In this document: in pieces, positions 1-8,052 of the stretch
Numbering within the stretch: the first letter of the stretch is position 1
Layout of the letters: the number at the start of each line of letters is the position of its first letter
DNA from: Obelidium mucronatum
Lineage: Eukaryota > Chytridiomycota > Chytridiomycetes > Chytridiales > Chytriomycetaceae
Assembly (NCBI GenBank): GCA_025765595.1
Contig: JAIVFH010000551.1
Coordinates: 1-14,922 of the forward strand
DNA: 14,922 bases
Direction of reading: 5' to 3'
Notes under the pieces: model-generated
The model's input: only the letters and a program-made list of their open reading frames with translations
What the model was told of the DNA's origin: nothing
Database searches by the model: none
Program-made: the position numbers and the translations under genes

Positions 1-340
1 AGCTGATCAGGGCCGGTCAGTCTGAGGGGAGCCGCAAATAGAGTGAGCATTTGGCGATCCCCGGGGTTTGTATGCTGAGAGTCTCGAGCAATTAGCAGCT
101 GGTGAGTCCGGCAGACCCCCCAATTTCCCTCGATGGAACCCGCTCCTTCTTCTTGTGTGTTTTGATGGATTCGCGTCTCAAATGATGATATAATAATTCT
201 GAATGAGAACCAACGAGCTCCCAACTGTCCCAACAAAAAGTGAGCTCCTGACTGTCCCAACAAACATGAGCTCCCAACTTACTGTCCCAAACAACTTATG
301 AGATCCAAACTGTCCTAAAAAAAGAGTTCAAAACTGTCTT
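1..340. repeat. Junction block, copy R1 (cut by the window edge)
   Basis: Positions 1-180 are nearly identical to 7,501-7,680 and 12,674-12,853, with only a few scattered substitutions. From about 205 the block becomes a degenerate tandem repeat of 20-30 nt built on a GAGCTCCCAACTGTCCCAAC-like word. The left half of the block (seen at 7,128-7,500 and 12,315-12,673) lies outside the window. On the minus strand this sequence would lie downstream of relic A. No splice sites, tRNA fold or transposase are visible in it. Confidence 0.85.
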
Positions 341-614
341 ATTATTTTATATTTAATACTTTATTACGTTTATTTGTTTGTTTTTTGTGGAAATTGGAAT
401 AAATACTCATTAAATAATCCGAAACTCAAACTGGCTCCTCAACTTTCATACATGCATGCTCTTTCAGGCATTTTACAACTGCCCATAACGTCGTGCAGCA
501 TTCAATATAATTTCAGAATAGTTTTAATAATTTTCTGTGCAGGTAGAAGATGAAGGATTAAAAAAAAACACAAGAGAGAAGACAGGCTTGTGGTGACAGA
601 GACTGAAAAACAAT
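341..614 (-). repeat. 3'-flank of the minus-strand gene family, shared with copy C
   Basis: This stretch aligns along its length with 13,050-13,350, downstream of gene C, including a conserved TGGAATAAATACTCAT segment near 390-410, GGCTCCTCAAC near 433 and an ACACAAGAGAGAA-like word near 569. It does not align with the 3' flank of gene B (7,850-8,020). Units 1 and 3 are therefore closer relatives here than unit 2. It holds no convincing coding frame and is probably the old 3' UTR and flank of relic A. Confidence 0.65.
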
Positions 615-800
615 TTACAGCCGGCGACTTAGTGTGAGCTGCAGGATTTCCGGCCACAGTTTTTTCGTTTGAAGTGCCCTTTCTGAAGCTACTGTGGAGG
701 ATATAATAAGAGCCTATAAGAGGAGATACAACACCTCAGATATGATATGGCAAGACTGACTATGAAAAACACGTCAATGCCGGGGTAGTCTGGCACGGTA
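615..800 (-). pseudogene. Relic A: last exons of a B-like gene
   Basis: On the minus strand an exon at 713-615 encodes 32 residues and a stop, aligning closely with the last exon of gene B: both begin AL(V/I)IS, share QTKK and end LTLSRR. The preceding intron (760-714, 47 nt, GTCAGT...TATAG) lies at the same position and is nearly the same length as intron 7 of B (48 nt). The exon before it (ending at 761) keeps a GID motif, but its 5' end has no acceptor in the right phase and meets a stop. A ends at RRL-stop, where B reads RRVKPKK-stop. No upstream B-like exons (98-nt exon 2 or the others) are recognisable before gene G. I infer a truncated copy; the last exon alone looks intact. Confidence 0.6.
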
Positions 801-1039
801 TTTGATTCGAAACGTCAAGAGCTGCAGCTCTTTGAAACCTTGCCCTTATCTCAACGGAAAATGGTTCAATTGTTCTACTTTTGCAAGGCAAACTTGGGAT
901 CTGTGCAATTGTGTGTAATAAAAAAACAAGGGCTTTGTTGGGAAGTTTCTGAACAATCTGATGGCTATCTTTTAGAATTTTGAAAATCTCCATTTTATTG
1001 TATGTAATTATTAAACCAAGATCCCGCATTGTAAAGAAA

Positions 1040-1738
1040 ATGATTTCCACTCTTGTTTCCGTCGCCACGCGAGTCTTCTACCAGACTGATCTGTGCCCAA
1101 CCACGGCTCGCACGTTGCCACAATACTGTCCCCTGCCAAATCGAAACAGCGGCTTGGCTTCGTATCTTGCAAGCTTCGCCGCAAACAGCAGAGTATTCCA
1201 ACGCGGCCAACTCCGCTTTTCCGGAAATTTCGTTGGGAAAAAAGTAACGGGAAACTCTGCCAAGTGCTTTGTTTCTCTCACTGTGACTTGGAATGGTTAT
1301 TCGATAAAGTGCAGCAAGAGAAGAATCCCGAATCTGGGGAAGGTTCAACGTTTACAGCGATTGCAGCAAGCCAGTCAAGAACGGTACTTTAAATTCCAGC
1401 CACTTGCATCGACTCCAGACTGCAGCCGCGTGGATTCTCTTCATTGGAAATCTCTCGATTCTGTGTGGTGCGCAGGATCGATACTTGCGGAAATAATGGG
1501 AGACAGTCTGTCAGAAGGAAGTGAGTTAAAGTGATAGCATTACTTCCAAACAGTGATATTGATGCTTTCCCCATAAATTACAGCCAAACCTAGGCAAAAT
1601 TGCAACAAAAGCATGCTTCTCGTGCATCGACCGAATAACTCTCAAATGAACGAAAATAAGCTGGCGACAACAAGAAGTTCTGCAGGAGATCAAAATGACA
1701 ATGTAAAAACTTGTGAAACACGGCCAATCGCAAGATGA
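1040..1738 (+). CDS. Gene G: putative two-exon gene, function unknown
   Basis: Reading from ATG at 1,040, exon 1 (1,040-1,520) ends at a strong donor, GTGAGT. The 63-nt intron (1,521-1,583) ends in AAATTACAG, and exon 2 (1,584-1,738) continues in matching phase 1 to a TGA; the product is 211 aa. The first 60 residues have many Arg, Ser, Ala and Leu and a single acidic residue, which suggests a mitochondrial targeting peptide, but this is inference. The centre contains a Gln/Arg-rich stretch (KVQRLQRLQQASQERY). Exon 2 is hydrophilic (Asn, Lys, Thr, Ser). I do not recognise the family. Weak point: the minus strand is also open across much of 1,000-1,350, so the strand rests mainly on the phase-consistent splice pair. 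G sits to the right of relic A in divergent orientation, as the plus-strand exons near 9,290 do beside gene B. Confidence 0.4.
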
Positions 1739-2127
1739 TGGCATCTGACAGTATGAAAAAAACAAGAGACATATTTCAAATAGACCATCGAGGATTTCTT
1801 TTTTCTTTATATACTGTTTTCTTATATAATTTTCAATTCTGATTTGTTCGTTATGTTGCAAAAAGACTACAACTCGATACTTGATATTTGACTTTGAATA
1901 CACTAGCATCGAAAAACAAAGCTACCAAGCAAAAGTTTAATAATGGGGTATTTACCAGGTTGTAAGAGCGTATTTCGGTAGCGTTCTGTTGTTCCGGATG
2001 AGAGCTTTGGGCTACCATGATGTGGGTCCCAGGCTCGAGTCCCGATCACTTCACTCTGTACTTTTTTGTTCATCGCAAATCTAAGAATGAGAATGAAATC
2101 AGCGCCATTATTTCACACTCAAGATAA
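1739..2127. other. Spacer without a supported gene
   Basis: AT-rich sequence with long T and A runs (around 1,755-1,830). Stops are frequent on the plus strand. A minus-strand frame is open over about 1,526-1,909, but it lacks splice support and is rich in Cys, Phe and Ile as expected for antisense of AT-rich DNA. I see no repeat shared with the other units. Confidence 0.4.
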
Positions 2128-2364
2128 TTGTTCACTCGAGTTCATATACATGATGAATTTGGTGGAGCGGACGTGAGAACAGTCTGTAGAGTCAACCATT
2201 TGAACCAGAGAACACTTATCACAACACTTTCATCAGCTACAGAATCAGTTCGATTGATTGAATTAGAAGGCTGGAAAGCCAATACGCTCTCTGAAGTCGA
2301 CGTTGTCAACCCGTTCGTTATGGCCGTATTGACCGGAACCATTCACCGGATGGGTTTCAGCTGA
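2128..2364 (+). CDS. Coding-like exon or fragment, unrecognised
   Basis: The frame is open for 78 codons up to a TGA and has ordinary protein composition: alternating hydrophobic and acidic residues, with phrases such as LIELEGWKANTLSEVDVV and NPFVMAVLTGTIHRMGF. It has no ATG near its 5' end, so it is either an internal exon whose acceptor I cannot place (CACTCGAG at about 2,134-2,141 is weak) or the remains of a gene or mobile element. The minus strand is open over the same interval but reads as a Ser/Thr/Val-rich mirror. No copy of it is visible in unit 2. Confidence 0.35.
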   Translation: MFTRVHIHDEFGGADVRTVCRVNHLNQRTLITTLSSATESVRLIELEGWKANTLSEVDVVNPFVMAVLTGTIHRMGFS

Positions 2365-2744
2365 TGCGTAGTCCAACCTAGATTCCAATGGCAGGAATGA
2401 GTGGTGTATGGTTTGTTTGTATTTGTTGGACTGATGGGGTCATAGTCAAACATTGACAAAACAGAGGTTACTAGGAGAATTCGGGAAAAGCGTGAGGGGG
2501 AGAAATCATGCAATGGTAACATCGACTGAGGTCATTAAGTATGGCAGCGATTCACCATTGTTCTCTCAGATAACACTCCAAGTCAAATCAAAACCGCTTG
2601 GCGTTCAACGCGTCTGAGTAGCAGCTGAATCAAACACTCAATTAAACTCTCATTCCCAGACTTTATCGCTGGGTCCAATTTTCTTTCGAATTTCTGCTGT
2701 TTCGACGCAAGCGATTCTTTGATTCCGTTATTCAACATTGATAA
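2365..2744. other. Interval with only short open frames
   Basis: This 380-nt stretch has short coding-like snatches, for example after a TCTCTCAG acceptor-like site near 2,569, but no frame longer than about 25 codons with matching splice sites. It has no counterpart in unit 2. It may be intronic. Confidence 0.3.
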
Positions 2745-2912
2745 AAAACAGCCGGTTTATGCCAAAAGGATAACTACGTCGAATCGGAACATAATCCTCA
2801 GTTTAAGCCAAATGCGGTTCATTACAACTTCGAATTCATGCACCAAAGCACTACGCCGTTATTGCTTTTGTTATTGGAATCAACAAGCTTCCCGGCACAA
2901 CGAAATGCATGA
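2745..2912 (+). CDS. Coding-like exon upstream of E1, unrecognised
   Basis: One plus-strand frame is open for 55 codons to a TGA and has natural composition, including the phrases QKDNYVESEHNPQFKP and VHYNFEFMHQSTTP. A second plus-strand frame across 2,815-2,930 is also coding-like (KHYAVIAFVIGINKLPG), so a splice event or a frame disruption probably lies between them. It immediately precedes the part of E1 that is duplicated in unit 2. No family is recognised and no start codon can be chosen. Confidence 0.3.
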   Translation, partial: KTAGLCQKDNYVESEHNPQFKPNAVHYNFEFMHQSTTPLLLLLLESTSFPAQRNA

Positions 2913-2919
2913 TTGATGA

Positions 2920-3045
2920 TCAGCCTCCTCAAACTTGAAGACCGCTTCTTCGAGAAGCAATTCAATGCATTCGTTCGTTGAAGCTCTCCATGAAGGAACG
3001 GTGACACGAATCCACCAAAGTTACGATTCAGCCAAACTCTTTTAA
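2920..3045 (+). pseudogene. E1, first duplicated exon
   Basis: The frame containing LKTASSRSNSMH is conserved in unit 2 (10,259 onwards, LKTVSSRSNSMH). Three of the four nucleotide differences in this 12-codon word are silent, which supports this frame and strand. In E1 it continues through FVEALHEGTVTRIHQSYDS to a TAA at 3,043. The two copies diverge after the shared word, and E2 lacks about 150 nt found here. The exon belongs to the broken plus-strand locus E; its start is unknown. Confidence 0.4.
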
Positions 3046-3229
3046 CACCAGCTCATTTTGAAAGCTCAATTTTCCCGCACAATGCACAACCAAGCAGCGA
3101 AAAGTCATCCTTTGATCCAAATGCGAACAACAAGTATTCACTGGCCCAGATTGGAGGTCAAAACGATAGGTATGAACGATAGAATCCCCGGCGCCGATGC
3201 TGAAGAAAGGGACAATTCGAAGAGATTTA

Positions 3230-3384
3230 AATGGCTATACTGTTTGGTTGTTGTTTTGTGTTGTTTGACATTGAAATGAAATGTAAGAAAGAATAAACAC
3301 AAGAGAGAAAGCAAAGCTACCACCCACTCACCCACCGCATCGCGAACCAGCCGCATTCATCTACATCAACCCGGATATTTCCAG
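3230..3384 (+). other. Conserved segment with probable intron upstream of the E1 exon pair
   Basis: Both copies share a stretch containing GAAGAAAGGGACAATTCGA, an ATG followed by a short hydrophobic run (MAILFGCC here, MALMFGCC at 10,371) and then a GTAAGA donor-like site. Next comes a variable segment, expanded in unit 2 by a CGCAT microsatellite, that ends in ATATTTCCAG. This is consistent with an intron at 3,283-3,384. The phases on the two sides do not join to an open frame in either copy, so the hydrophobic stretch may be fortuitous or the gene dead at this point. Confidence 0.3.
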
Positions 3385-3674
3385 AGGACTGAAGACGCGT
3401 TTCAAGAAAACTGGATCTCACGTGTGGACCACTTGAATAACCCACATAAAGTTACTAACAACGCACATTCAGGTCCAGCGAATATGGTGTTATTCTTTAT
3501 AATACTTCTAAGATAAGTGCTTCCTTGGAATCGTCATTTGATGTGATGTGGTGTTCCTTGCTGTTTTCCAAAGTGTCAGCTTCTTTGGATCTTAACGAGG
3601 ACCCAACGCCGATATTTCACGCTCAAGCTTATAATTATTCAATTGATGGATTGACTTTGATTTCGGAGCAGTGA
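3385..3674 (+). pseudogene. E1, conserved exon pair
   Basis: Exon a (to 3,423) and exon b (3,473-3,674) flank a 49-nt intron with a perfect TACTAAC branch sequence 11 nt before the acceptor CACATTCAG. Both the branch and the acceptor are preserved in E2. The spliced reading, GLKTRFKKTGSHV joined to SSEYGVILYNTSK and so on, continues through FDVMWCSLLFSKVSASLD and NEDPTPIFHAQAY to a TGA. Against E2 there are 6 silent and 8 replacement changes across 53 codons, and the second half is almost entirely silent or unchanged, so this was once under protein-level constraint. The family is unrecognised. Confidence 0.5.
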
Positions 3675-4242
3675 ACGATGGCGTGGAATCAGTTATCGGA
3701 TTCGGAGTGATTCGGAGTGACTGAGACTGGACCACAAGTCCACAACATAATGCGTTCAAAGTTCATCGGCTGCAGAGAGGCTTTGGTTGAATGTTTCAGC
3801 TGAAATACTCTTCAAAAGGGGTCAAGCTCTCTGTAATAGCCGCAAAGTAGCAAGACTCTGATTCGATAGTTTGTGCGAAGGACTACCATTAATTGGGGCC
3901 TTTCTCAAGATGGCTGGGAATGTATGCGAATGAAAAGCTGAAGATATTGGCGGATTCAAGTGTATGCGAATGGGGCGGACGATAGTTCTGCGAGACATGT
4001 GCAGAATTAAGGTCAATATTGCAGCGCCCTGCGGCGACATACATGAACGGCAGCGATTCGAGAGAAACAAGTGGAGCCTTTGCATAGAACGTCAGAGATT
4101 TGTCGCTGGGATGGACGGTACGCATATTGGTTGGATCTGTTGAATTTGATGGATGGTTTTATTTTTAGAAATCGAAGGAACGCTGGCATCAGCAAGAATC
4201 ACGACAATATCAATAGTCTTCATGGATTCTACAGTACGTTAG
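3675..4242 (+). pseudogene. E1, decayed middle part
   Basis: This aligns with 10,770-11,390 of E2 but cannot be read through. A TAG at 3,848-3,850 stands where E2 has TGG (10,973), further stops follow, and a 2-nt length difference near 4,180 shifts the frame after the intron at 4,118-4,168 (GTACGC...TTTTTAG). Recognisable shared words remain: SVIAAK, ERNKWSLCIERQRFVAG and, after the shift, KNHDNINS. A direct duplication of ATTCGGAGTG at about 3,700-3,720 is specific to this copy. I infer loss of function of this stretch in unit 1. Confidence 0.5.
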
Positions 4243-4724
4243 CTGGAAAAAATCCACATAATCTTTGATATTGTACCAAAATGCAAAGCGATGGACACAT
4301 TTTTGGCGGGACGGCAGCCTGTAAATATTTGTCAATTTCTGGAACAATGAATCAGGCATCGCGGGCAAGCCCCACCCCTGGTGCCGTGCAACTTGAAGGC
4401 ATTTGGGCTCTAGGATTCATAAACTCGATCGCGATTTCAGGAGAGTAACAGGAGAATAATGCTCTTCAACTGCAATATCCATTATGACCTCGTACACGTC
4501 TATTTCAATCATGGCGACGTTCTTAGGTTGGAAAAAAAATTTTCTCCTCTTTTTTTTAAAAAATATTATTGTTTTCTTCGCAGGCATCTCCGGCCGTCAA
4601 TAAGCTTACCAGCGACAAAATCTTCCTGGCGCGAGTTTATTCCATGGAATTTATCTCTGCTTGTAATTCCCAACGCGTTCTTCAATCATCCCTCAGATTC
4701 CCTCTCGACTTTAACAACAATTAG
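4243..4724 (+). CDS. Unit-1-only exons, coding-like, unrecognised
   Basis: Three open segments are missing from unit 2. Exon 4,243-4,320 (26 codons, containing IIFDIVPKCKAMDTFLAGRQP in part) ends at GTAAAT. A 35-nt intron ending in AATCAG joins it in phase 0 to 4,356-4,444 (ASRASPTPGAVQLEGIWALG and onward), which meets a GTAACA donor just before a stop. After a T-rich stretch with a strong acceptor (TTTTCTTCGCAG), 4,584-4,724 reads ASPAVNKLTSDKIFLARVYS and continues to a TAG. The phase between the second and third segments does not match, so an exon is missing, a splice site is wrongly chosen or there is damage. Unit 2 jumps from the equivalent of 4,230 to about 4,780. Confidence 0.4.
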
Positions 4725-4784
4725 CCCCATACGCGCCGTTTCTCCAAATACTTCCGCCACCAATGAAATCTAAGATGAGACTAG

Positions 4785-4968
4785 GAGAGTTGTATTACTG
4801 CTGGAGTCGGACTGCAGAACAGCATTGACTCGAAATGACATGGAGACCGAGACGGGGAGTATTGGACACCGGAGAATAGCTGCCGGTATTGGTGGCGGAT
4901 CATTCAGTATTCGACAGTGGAAGCAGAGACAAACAAGCAGCAGCTTACGCTGCAGCAATTTTGCCTGA
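4785..4968 (+). CDS. E1, glycine-containing exon conserved in E2
   Basis: After a CTAG acceptor at 4,781-4,784 the frame is open for 61 codons: VVLLLESDCRTALTRND, then METETGSIGHRR, AAGIGGGSF and a Gln/Arg/Ser-rich end before a TGA at 4,966. The same frame in E2 (11,425-11,721) keeps RND, TE, GS and AGIGGG. The shared AGIGGG and the spacing around it make the frame convincing. E2 has a TAA where E1 has TTG (4,825-4,827). The domain is unrecognised. Confidence 0.45.
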
Positions 4969-5089
4969 GAAGATGATGCGTAGGTAGTATAAATGCCACT
5001 ACTCTCGTTTTATTTTTACCAACATTCGAAACCCAACTTAAGTCGTCGAAGAACCTAAAAAACCTCTAAAACATCTGCGGTCAAATTAA

Positions 5090-5296
5090 CATTCTGGATT
5101 CTGCTTTGCTAGCGGGAAAGATAAAAAGCCAACTCGAAAAGCGCACTCGATTCTGAAAATGACAAAGAAATCAAATGACCAAGATATTTATGTGGTCACT
5201 TGTCGTCCTTCGCCATCAAGAAATTCCGAGGAATTGGGACGCTGGGAATTTGCAATAACGCAAACGCAGTCAAGCTCACTCGATGACATGGAATAA
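5090..5296 (+). CDS. E1, basic exon
   Basis: The frame is open from 5,090 to a TAA at 5,294 and is very lysine-rich at first (GKDKKPTRKAHSILKMTKKS), followed by DIYVVTCRPSPSRNSEELGR and an ITQTQSSSLDDME tail. An ATG stands at 5,159 and a TTTGCTAG acceptor-like site at about 5,105-5,112. E2 conserves TCRPS, RWE and AITQTQ but has a TAA (11,820) aligned with a TTG here (5,234). The gene was probably spliced onward before the TAA; I cannot place that donor. Confidence 0.4.
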   Translation, partial: HSGFCFASGKDKKPTRKAHSILKMTKKSNDQDIYVVTCRPSPSRNSEELGRWEFAITQTQSSSLDDME

Positions 5297-5320
5297 CCGT
5301 CATCGGAATTTCGTTCAATC

Positions 5321-5714
5321 TTGGTCAATGAGGATGGGTCGTTATTCAATGAAATGGAGGTTTTGAGGTTGGTCATTGAAAAATTTCTTCGTTTTTTTTC
5401 TCCTTTTTTTGACTCTGAAAATAATAGGAGATGGCGGGCAATTCAAGCCTACACAAGCTTTCAAGCCACAAATTCTAGTCCGCTACTTTGGTTCACATCG
5501 ATTTGTCCCATCTATTAAGCAGAGTGTTTTTCTATTCCATGAATTCAAGAGTGACTTGGTAGGTGTAATGTGACCAAGGGCAATTTGCGAAACATCGAGC
5601 TAGCGTGTGGAAAGCGGCAGATTGAGCTTGCATGTGATTCACGAAACTTCAAACTCTGTACCCCGATTCCGCCTCTCGCATTTTTTTCACTTGCATTTTT
5701 TTTCTGCGTATTGT
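5321..5714 (+). CDS. E1, PWWP-like exon and neighbours
   Basis: A short exon around 5,321-5,360 (LFNEMEV, conserved in E2) is followed by a T-rich intron ending in AATAATAG. Exon 5,428-5,558 then encodes GGQFKPTQAFKPQILVRYFG, SHRFVPSIKQ and SVFLFHEFKSDL before a GTAGGT donor. A 62-nt intron ends in CGGCAG at 5,620, and the next exon begins IELACDSRNF. The order (hydrophobic strand, R-Y-F-G-S-H, an aromatic strand, then a helix-like segment) resembles the second half of a PWWP domain of the HDGF/LEDGF type, where F-F-G-T-H is typical. The diagnostic PWWP half was not found upstream, so this is a suggestion only. In E2 the same exon is frameshifted. Confidence 0.35.
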
Positions 5715-5749
5715 GACATGTGTTGAATATCATCAAGGAATTTCATTTC

Positions 5750-5963
5750 AGAGCTGTACTCTCTTTTAAGTTTTAATTTTCCGTTCAACATAGTATATTG
5801 CATCACCTATGACTCTGGGTGATTGGGAAGAGTGAAATTTTGCGGCAATCCCTGCCTGACATTATTCTTTGAAAACTCAGACCATTCAACCTCCTTGTAA
5901 CTTACGCATTGTTTTGTTGTTTGTTGAATAGCTGATCTTATCCTTTTGAAAACAGCAAACAGC
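5750..5963 (+). other. Region between E1 and D with possible linking exons
   Basis: An acceptor ATTTCATTTCAG at 5,740-5,751 precedes a short open frame (LYSLLSFNFPFNIVYC and onward). A second acceptor, TTGAATAG at 5,924-5,931, opens a frame (DLILLKTANS) that runs directly into the first ATG of D at 5,964. D may therefore be the 3' end of the E1 transcription unit rather than an independent gene. The sequence alone does not decide between the two. Confidence 0.3.
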
Positions 5964-6856
5964 ATGATTGGCACGAATTGTATTCTAATGGCGTCCTCAA
6001 ACTAATCTAACGCGTCTTTAGACATCAAAACGTTCCTGACTGCCTTTATCGAAACCATTGACTCACTGGAAGCTGATGAAATAGCTGCACTGGATCGCGT
6101 TTTTTCAAACTTTGCACTGGTGCGTTTTTAGTCAGACTTACTGCCCATATTTTAGCACCACTGACGTTGATTCCACTGTTCAGATGACCTTTCCAATACC
6201 AAAATCGGATGTAGCAACAGAAAGCCCAAAACCCATCACTCAAGATCTTGTTAGTAATACGTTGAAACTGGAAGAAAACTAACAACAAGGCAGACATTGA
6301 AATTTGAACAAGAAAGTTTAGCATCACTCATTGTTCCAGTATCGCTGCCTTCAGTTAAAATGCCAGTGGACCTTCAAATCACGCCTTTTTCTTCTCCAAA
6401 AGTACAAAAATTATGTGCAGTGTCGCCTAAGCCTCAAATAGCCCCAGCAGTTGACATACCACACAAGGTTAGTTGAGCATGTCGAAATATTCTTTTGCTG
6501 CTATTGAAAGTTTTTTCAAGAAAAACATAGACGTCGTTCCACTGAGCATTACCCCACAGGCTGTCGCACACTCAAAAAGCAATACGAGTAAGCACGAGGG
6601 AATATCCTCAAACTGGCGTAAAAATAGACCATTGTTGGCAACAACAAGCGGAATCTGTGATTACGCAGATAGACGGCAAGCTGGTCGTGCCAATTCCAAA
6701 CCAGTTCCTCAAACACTTGCAAAGAAAAGGTCCATAATATCCCCACCCATTGAGACAGACCCCTTTGCCGCTGGCTCTTGGGCTTTGATGGATCCAGATG
6801 AGCCCATTGATTACGCTGAAATAATTGGCTGGTACAGAAATGTGGGATCAAAGTAA
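5964..6856 (+). CDS. Gene D: five-exon gene, paralogue of B at its N terminus
   Basis: Exons 5,964-5,979, 6,022-6,119, 6,184-6,249, 6,294-6,467 and 6,521-6,856 join in consistent phase (1,0,0,0) to give 229 aa. Introns are 42, 64, 44 and 53 nt; the first and third have clear branch sequences (ATCTAAC, AACTAAC). Exon 2 is 98 nt, as in B, and encodes the family motif: K-x-F-L, then T-x-D-S-L-(D/E)-A-x-E, then D-R-x-F-S. The rest is a Pro/Ser/Val-rich linker (TPFSSPKVQK, SPKPQIAPAVDIP) and a C-terminal segment ending DPDEPIDYAEIIGWYRNVG. The last exon is ambiguous: skipping 6,589-6,627 (GTAAGC...AATAG) opens a second plausible frame containing VITQIDGKLVVPIPNQ, so alternative splicing or a different gene structure is possible. 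Unit 2 has no counterpart of D. Function is unknown. Confidence 0.65.
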
Positions 6857-7170
6857 ACGCAGTTACGCATGTTTTTTATTCCACGTTTGTCTATTTCTCG
6901 CCTTGCGTTTGATGCTTTTCTTACTTTCTTCTCACAACCGTGATTGTTATTTCTGTTCTTTGCTTATTATCGTATTTTTCTTTTGCTCTCATACGTTTGT
7001 CTTATAATATTCATAAGCTCTTTCATTTCTCAAATTTCTTCTCGCATATCTTCTGCAGTTCCTTCTCAAGTTCTGTGATTTTATTTCATTTCTTTTTCTC
7101 TTTATTTCTATTTGTTCTTCATCTTTTTTCTGTGTTTCTTTCGTTTCAAATAAATACATGTCTGACTTAA
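6857..7170 (+). other. 3' UTR of D, pyrimidine-rich, with polyadenylation signal
   Basis: The plus strand is strongly T/C-rich for about 280 nt. AATAAA stands at 7,149-7,154, and the same signal with flanking ACATGTCTGAC occurs at 12,336-12,341 at the end of unit 2, although D itself is missing there. The 3' end signal therefore belongs to the shared junction block rather than to D alone. Confidence 0.5.
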
Positions 7171-7850
7171 CAGTTGTGATAAATAGACTCACACCCAACT
7201 CGATGAGGATCCTGCTTCTTCGTTTACGATGAGAGTGAAAATTTTCAGCTTTCGGACGTTGTCCGATTTTTTCACTTTCTCCAATTTTTTCACTTGTTGC
7301 AAATTCTCCAAAATGTGGAATAAAACGCGACGCGTCTGCAAAGAATATTCCATTTAAAAAAGATGCAAAAAACAAAACACACAAACAACAAACACACTGC
7401 TTCGGACTGCCAGCCAACCCAAGCCTACTCAAGCCAACTGGTCCCAGCAAAGCCAAGCCAAGGTCCAAGGTGAACTGCCACAGGAGGCGCCATTAGAAAC
7501 AGCTGATCAGGGCCGGTCAGTCTGAGGGGAGCCGCAAATTGAGTGAGCATTTGGCGATCCCCGGGGTTTGTATGCTGAGAGTCACGAGCAATTAGCAGCT
7601 GGTGAGTCCAGCAGACCCCCCAATTTCCCTCGATGGAACCCACTCCTTCTTCTTGTGTGTTTTGATGAATTCGGGTCTCAAATGATGATACAAATATTCT
7701 GAATGAGAACCAACGAGCTCCCAACTGCCCCAACAAAAAGTGAGCTCCTAACTGTCCCAACAAACATGAGCTCCCAACTTGCGGTCCTAAAAAATTATGA
7801 GATTGAAAATGTCCCAACAAAATGAGCTCTGAATTGCCCCACTTTTTTGC
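7128..7850. repeat. Junction block, copy R2
   Basis: It aligns with 12,315-13,040 and, from 7,501, with the start of the window. Positions 7,237-7,385 and 12,421-12,568 are base-for-base identical as far as I can read; a 10-nt length difference (AACAAACACA) follows. Included are a 6-bp inverted repeat TCGGAC-GTT-GTCCGA (about 7,254), two TTTTTTCACTT words in an AT-rich tract, and the degenerate GAGCTCCCAACTGTCCCAAC tandem repeat at about 7,710-7,825. The block lies between convergent genes D and B. A minus-strand frame is open over about 7,425-7,820 but has no other sign of being a gene. Confidence 0.85.
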
Positions 7851-8020
7851 TTTATGCTTTCTTTGTTTGTCCTATCATAGAATTTAAATAAATACCATGT
7901 TGGTCTCGCCAGTGTGACTGCGTTTTAATGGAGAGTTAACATCCCAACTTGGAAACCAGTTTCCAGTTTAACAGTTATTCCGACAACCTATATTATAGAC
8001 GCTCTTAATTATAAGAGTTT

Positions 8021-8026
8021 TTTATT
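8021..8026 (-). terminator. Polyadenylation signal of gene B
   Basis: AATAAA on the minus strand, 27 nt past the B stop codon. The short distance suits the compact gene structure. It lies outside the part of the flank shared with A and C. Confidence 0.65.
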
Positions 8027-8052
8027 GGGTTCTTTTGCTCTTCGAAAATAAA

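Noticed and set aside
100..170. tRNA-like GGGTTCCATCG word on the minus strand of the junction block
   Set aside because: No A box at the right distance and no cloverleaf could be folded by eye.
995..1348. Minus-strand frames antisense to gene G
   Set aside because: They could have been upstream exons of relic A, but they show no similarity to B exons and lack phase-consistent junctions. The plus strand has a good donor-acceptor pair in phase.
3822..4125. Overlapping minus-strand frames antisense to E1 (also 10,937-11,269 in E2)
   Set aside because: The introns, TACTAAC branch and silent-change pattern place the coding strand of E on the plus strand. The antisense frames have no splice logic of their own.
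4096..4135. RFVAGMDGTHIGW in E1, like the first catalytic motif of PIF/Harbinger transposases
   Set aside because: The GGTACGC inside it aligns with an intron donor (GGTAAGC) in E2, where the word becomes GTQGKHI. The T-rich TTTTTAG acceptor follows 51-53 nt later in both copies. No further transposase motifs are present.
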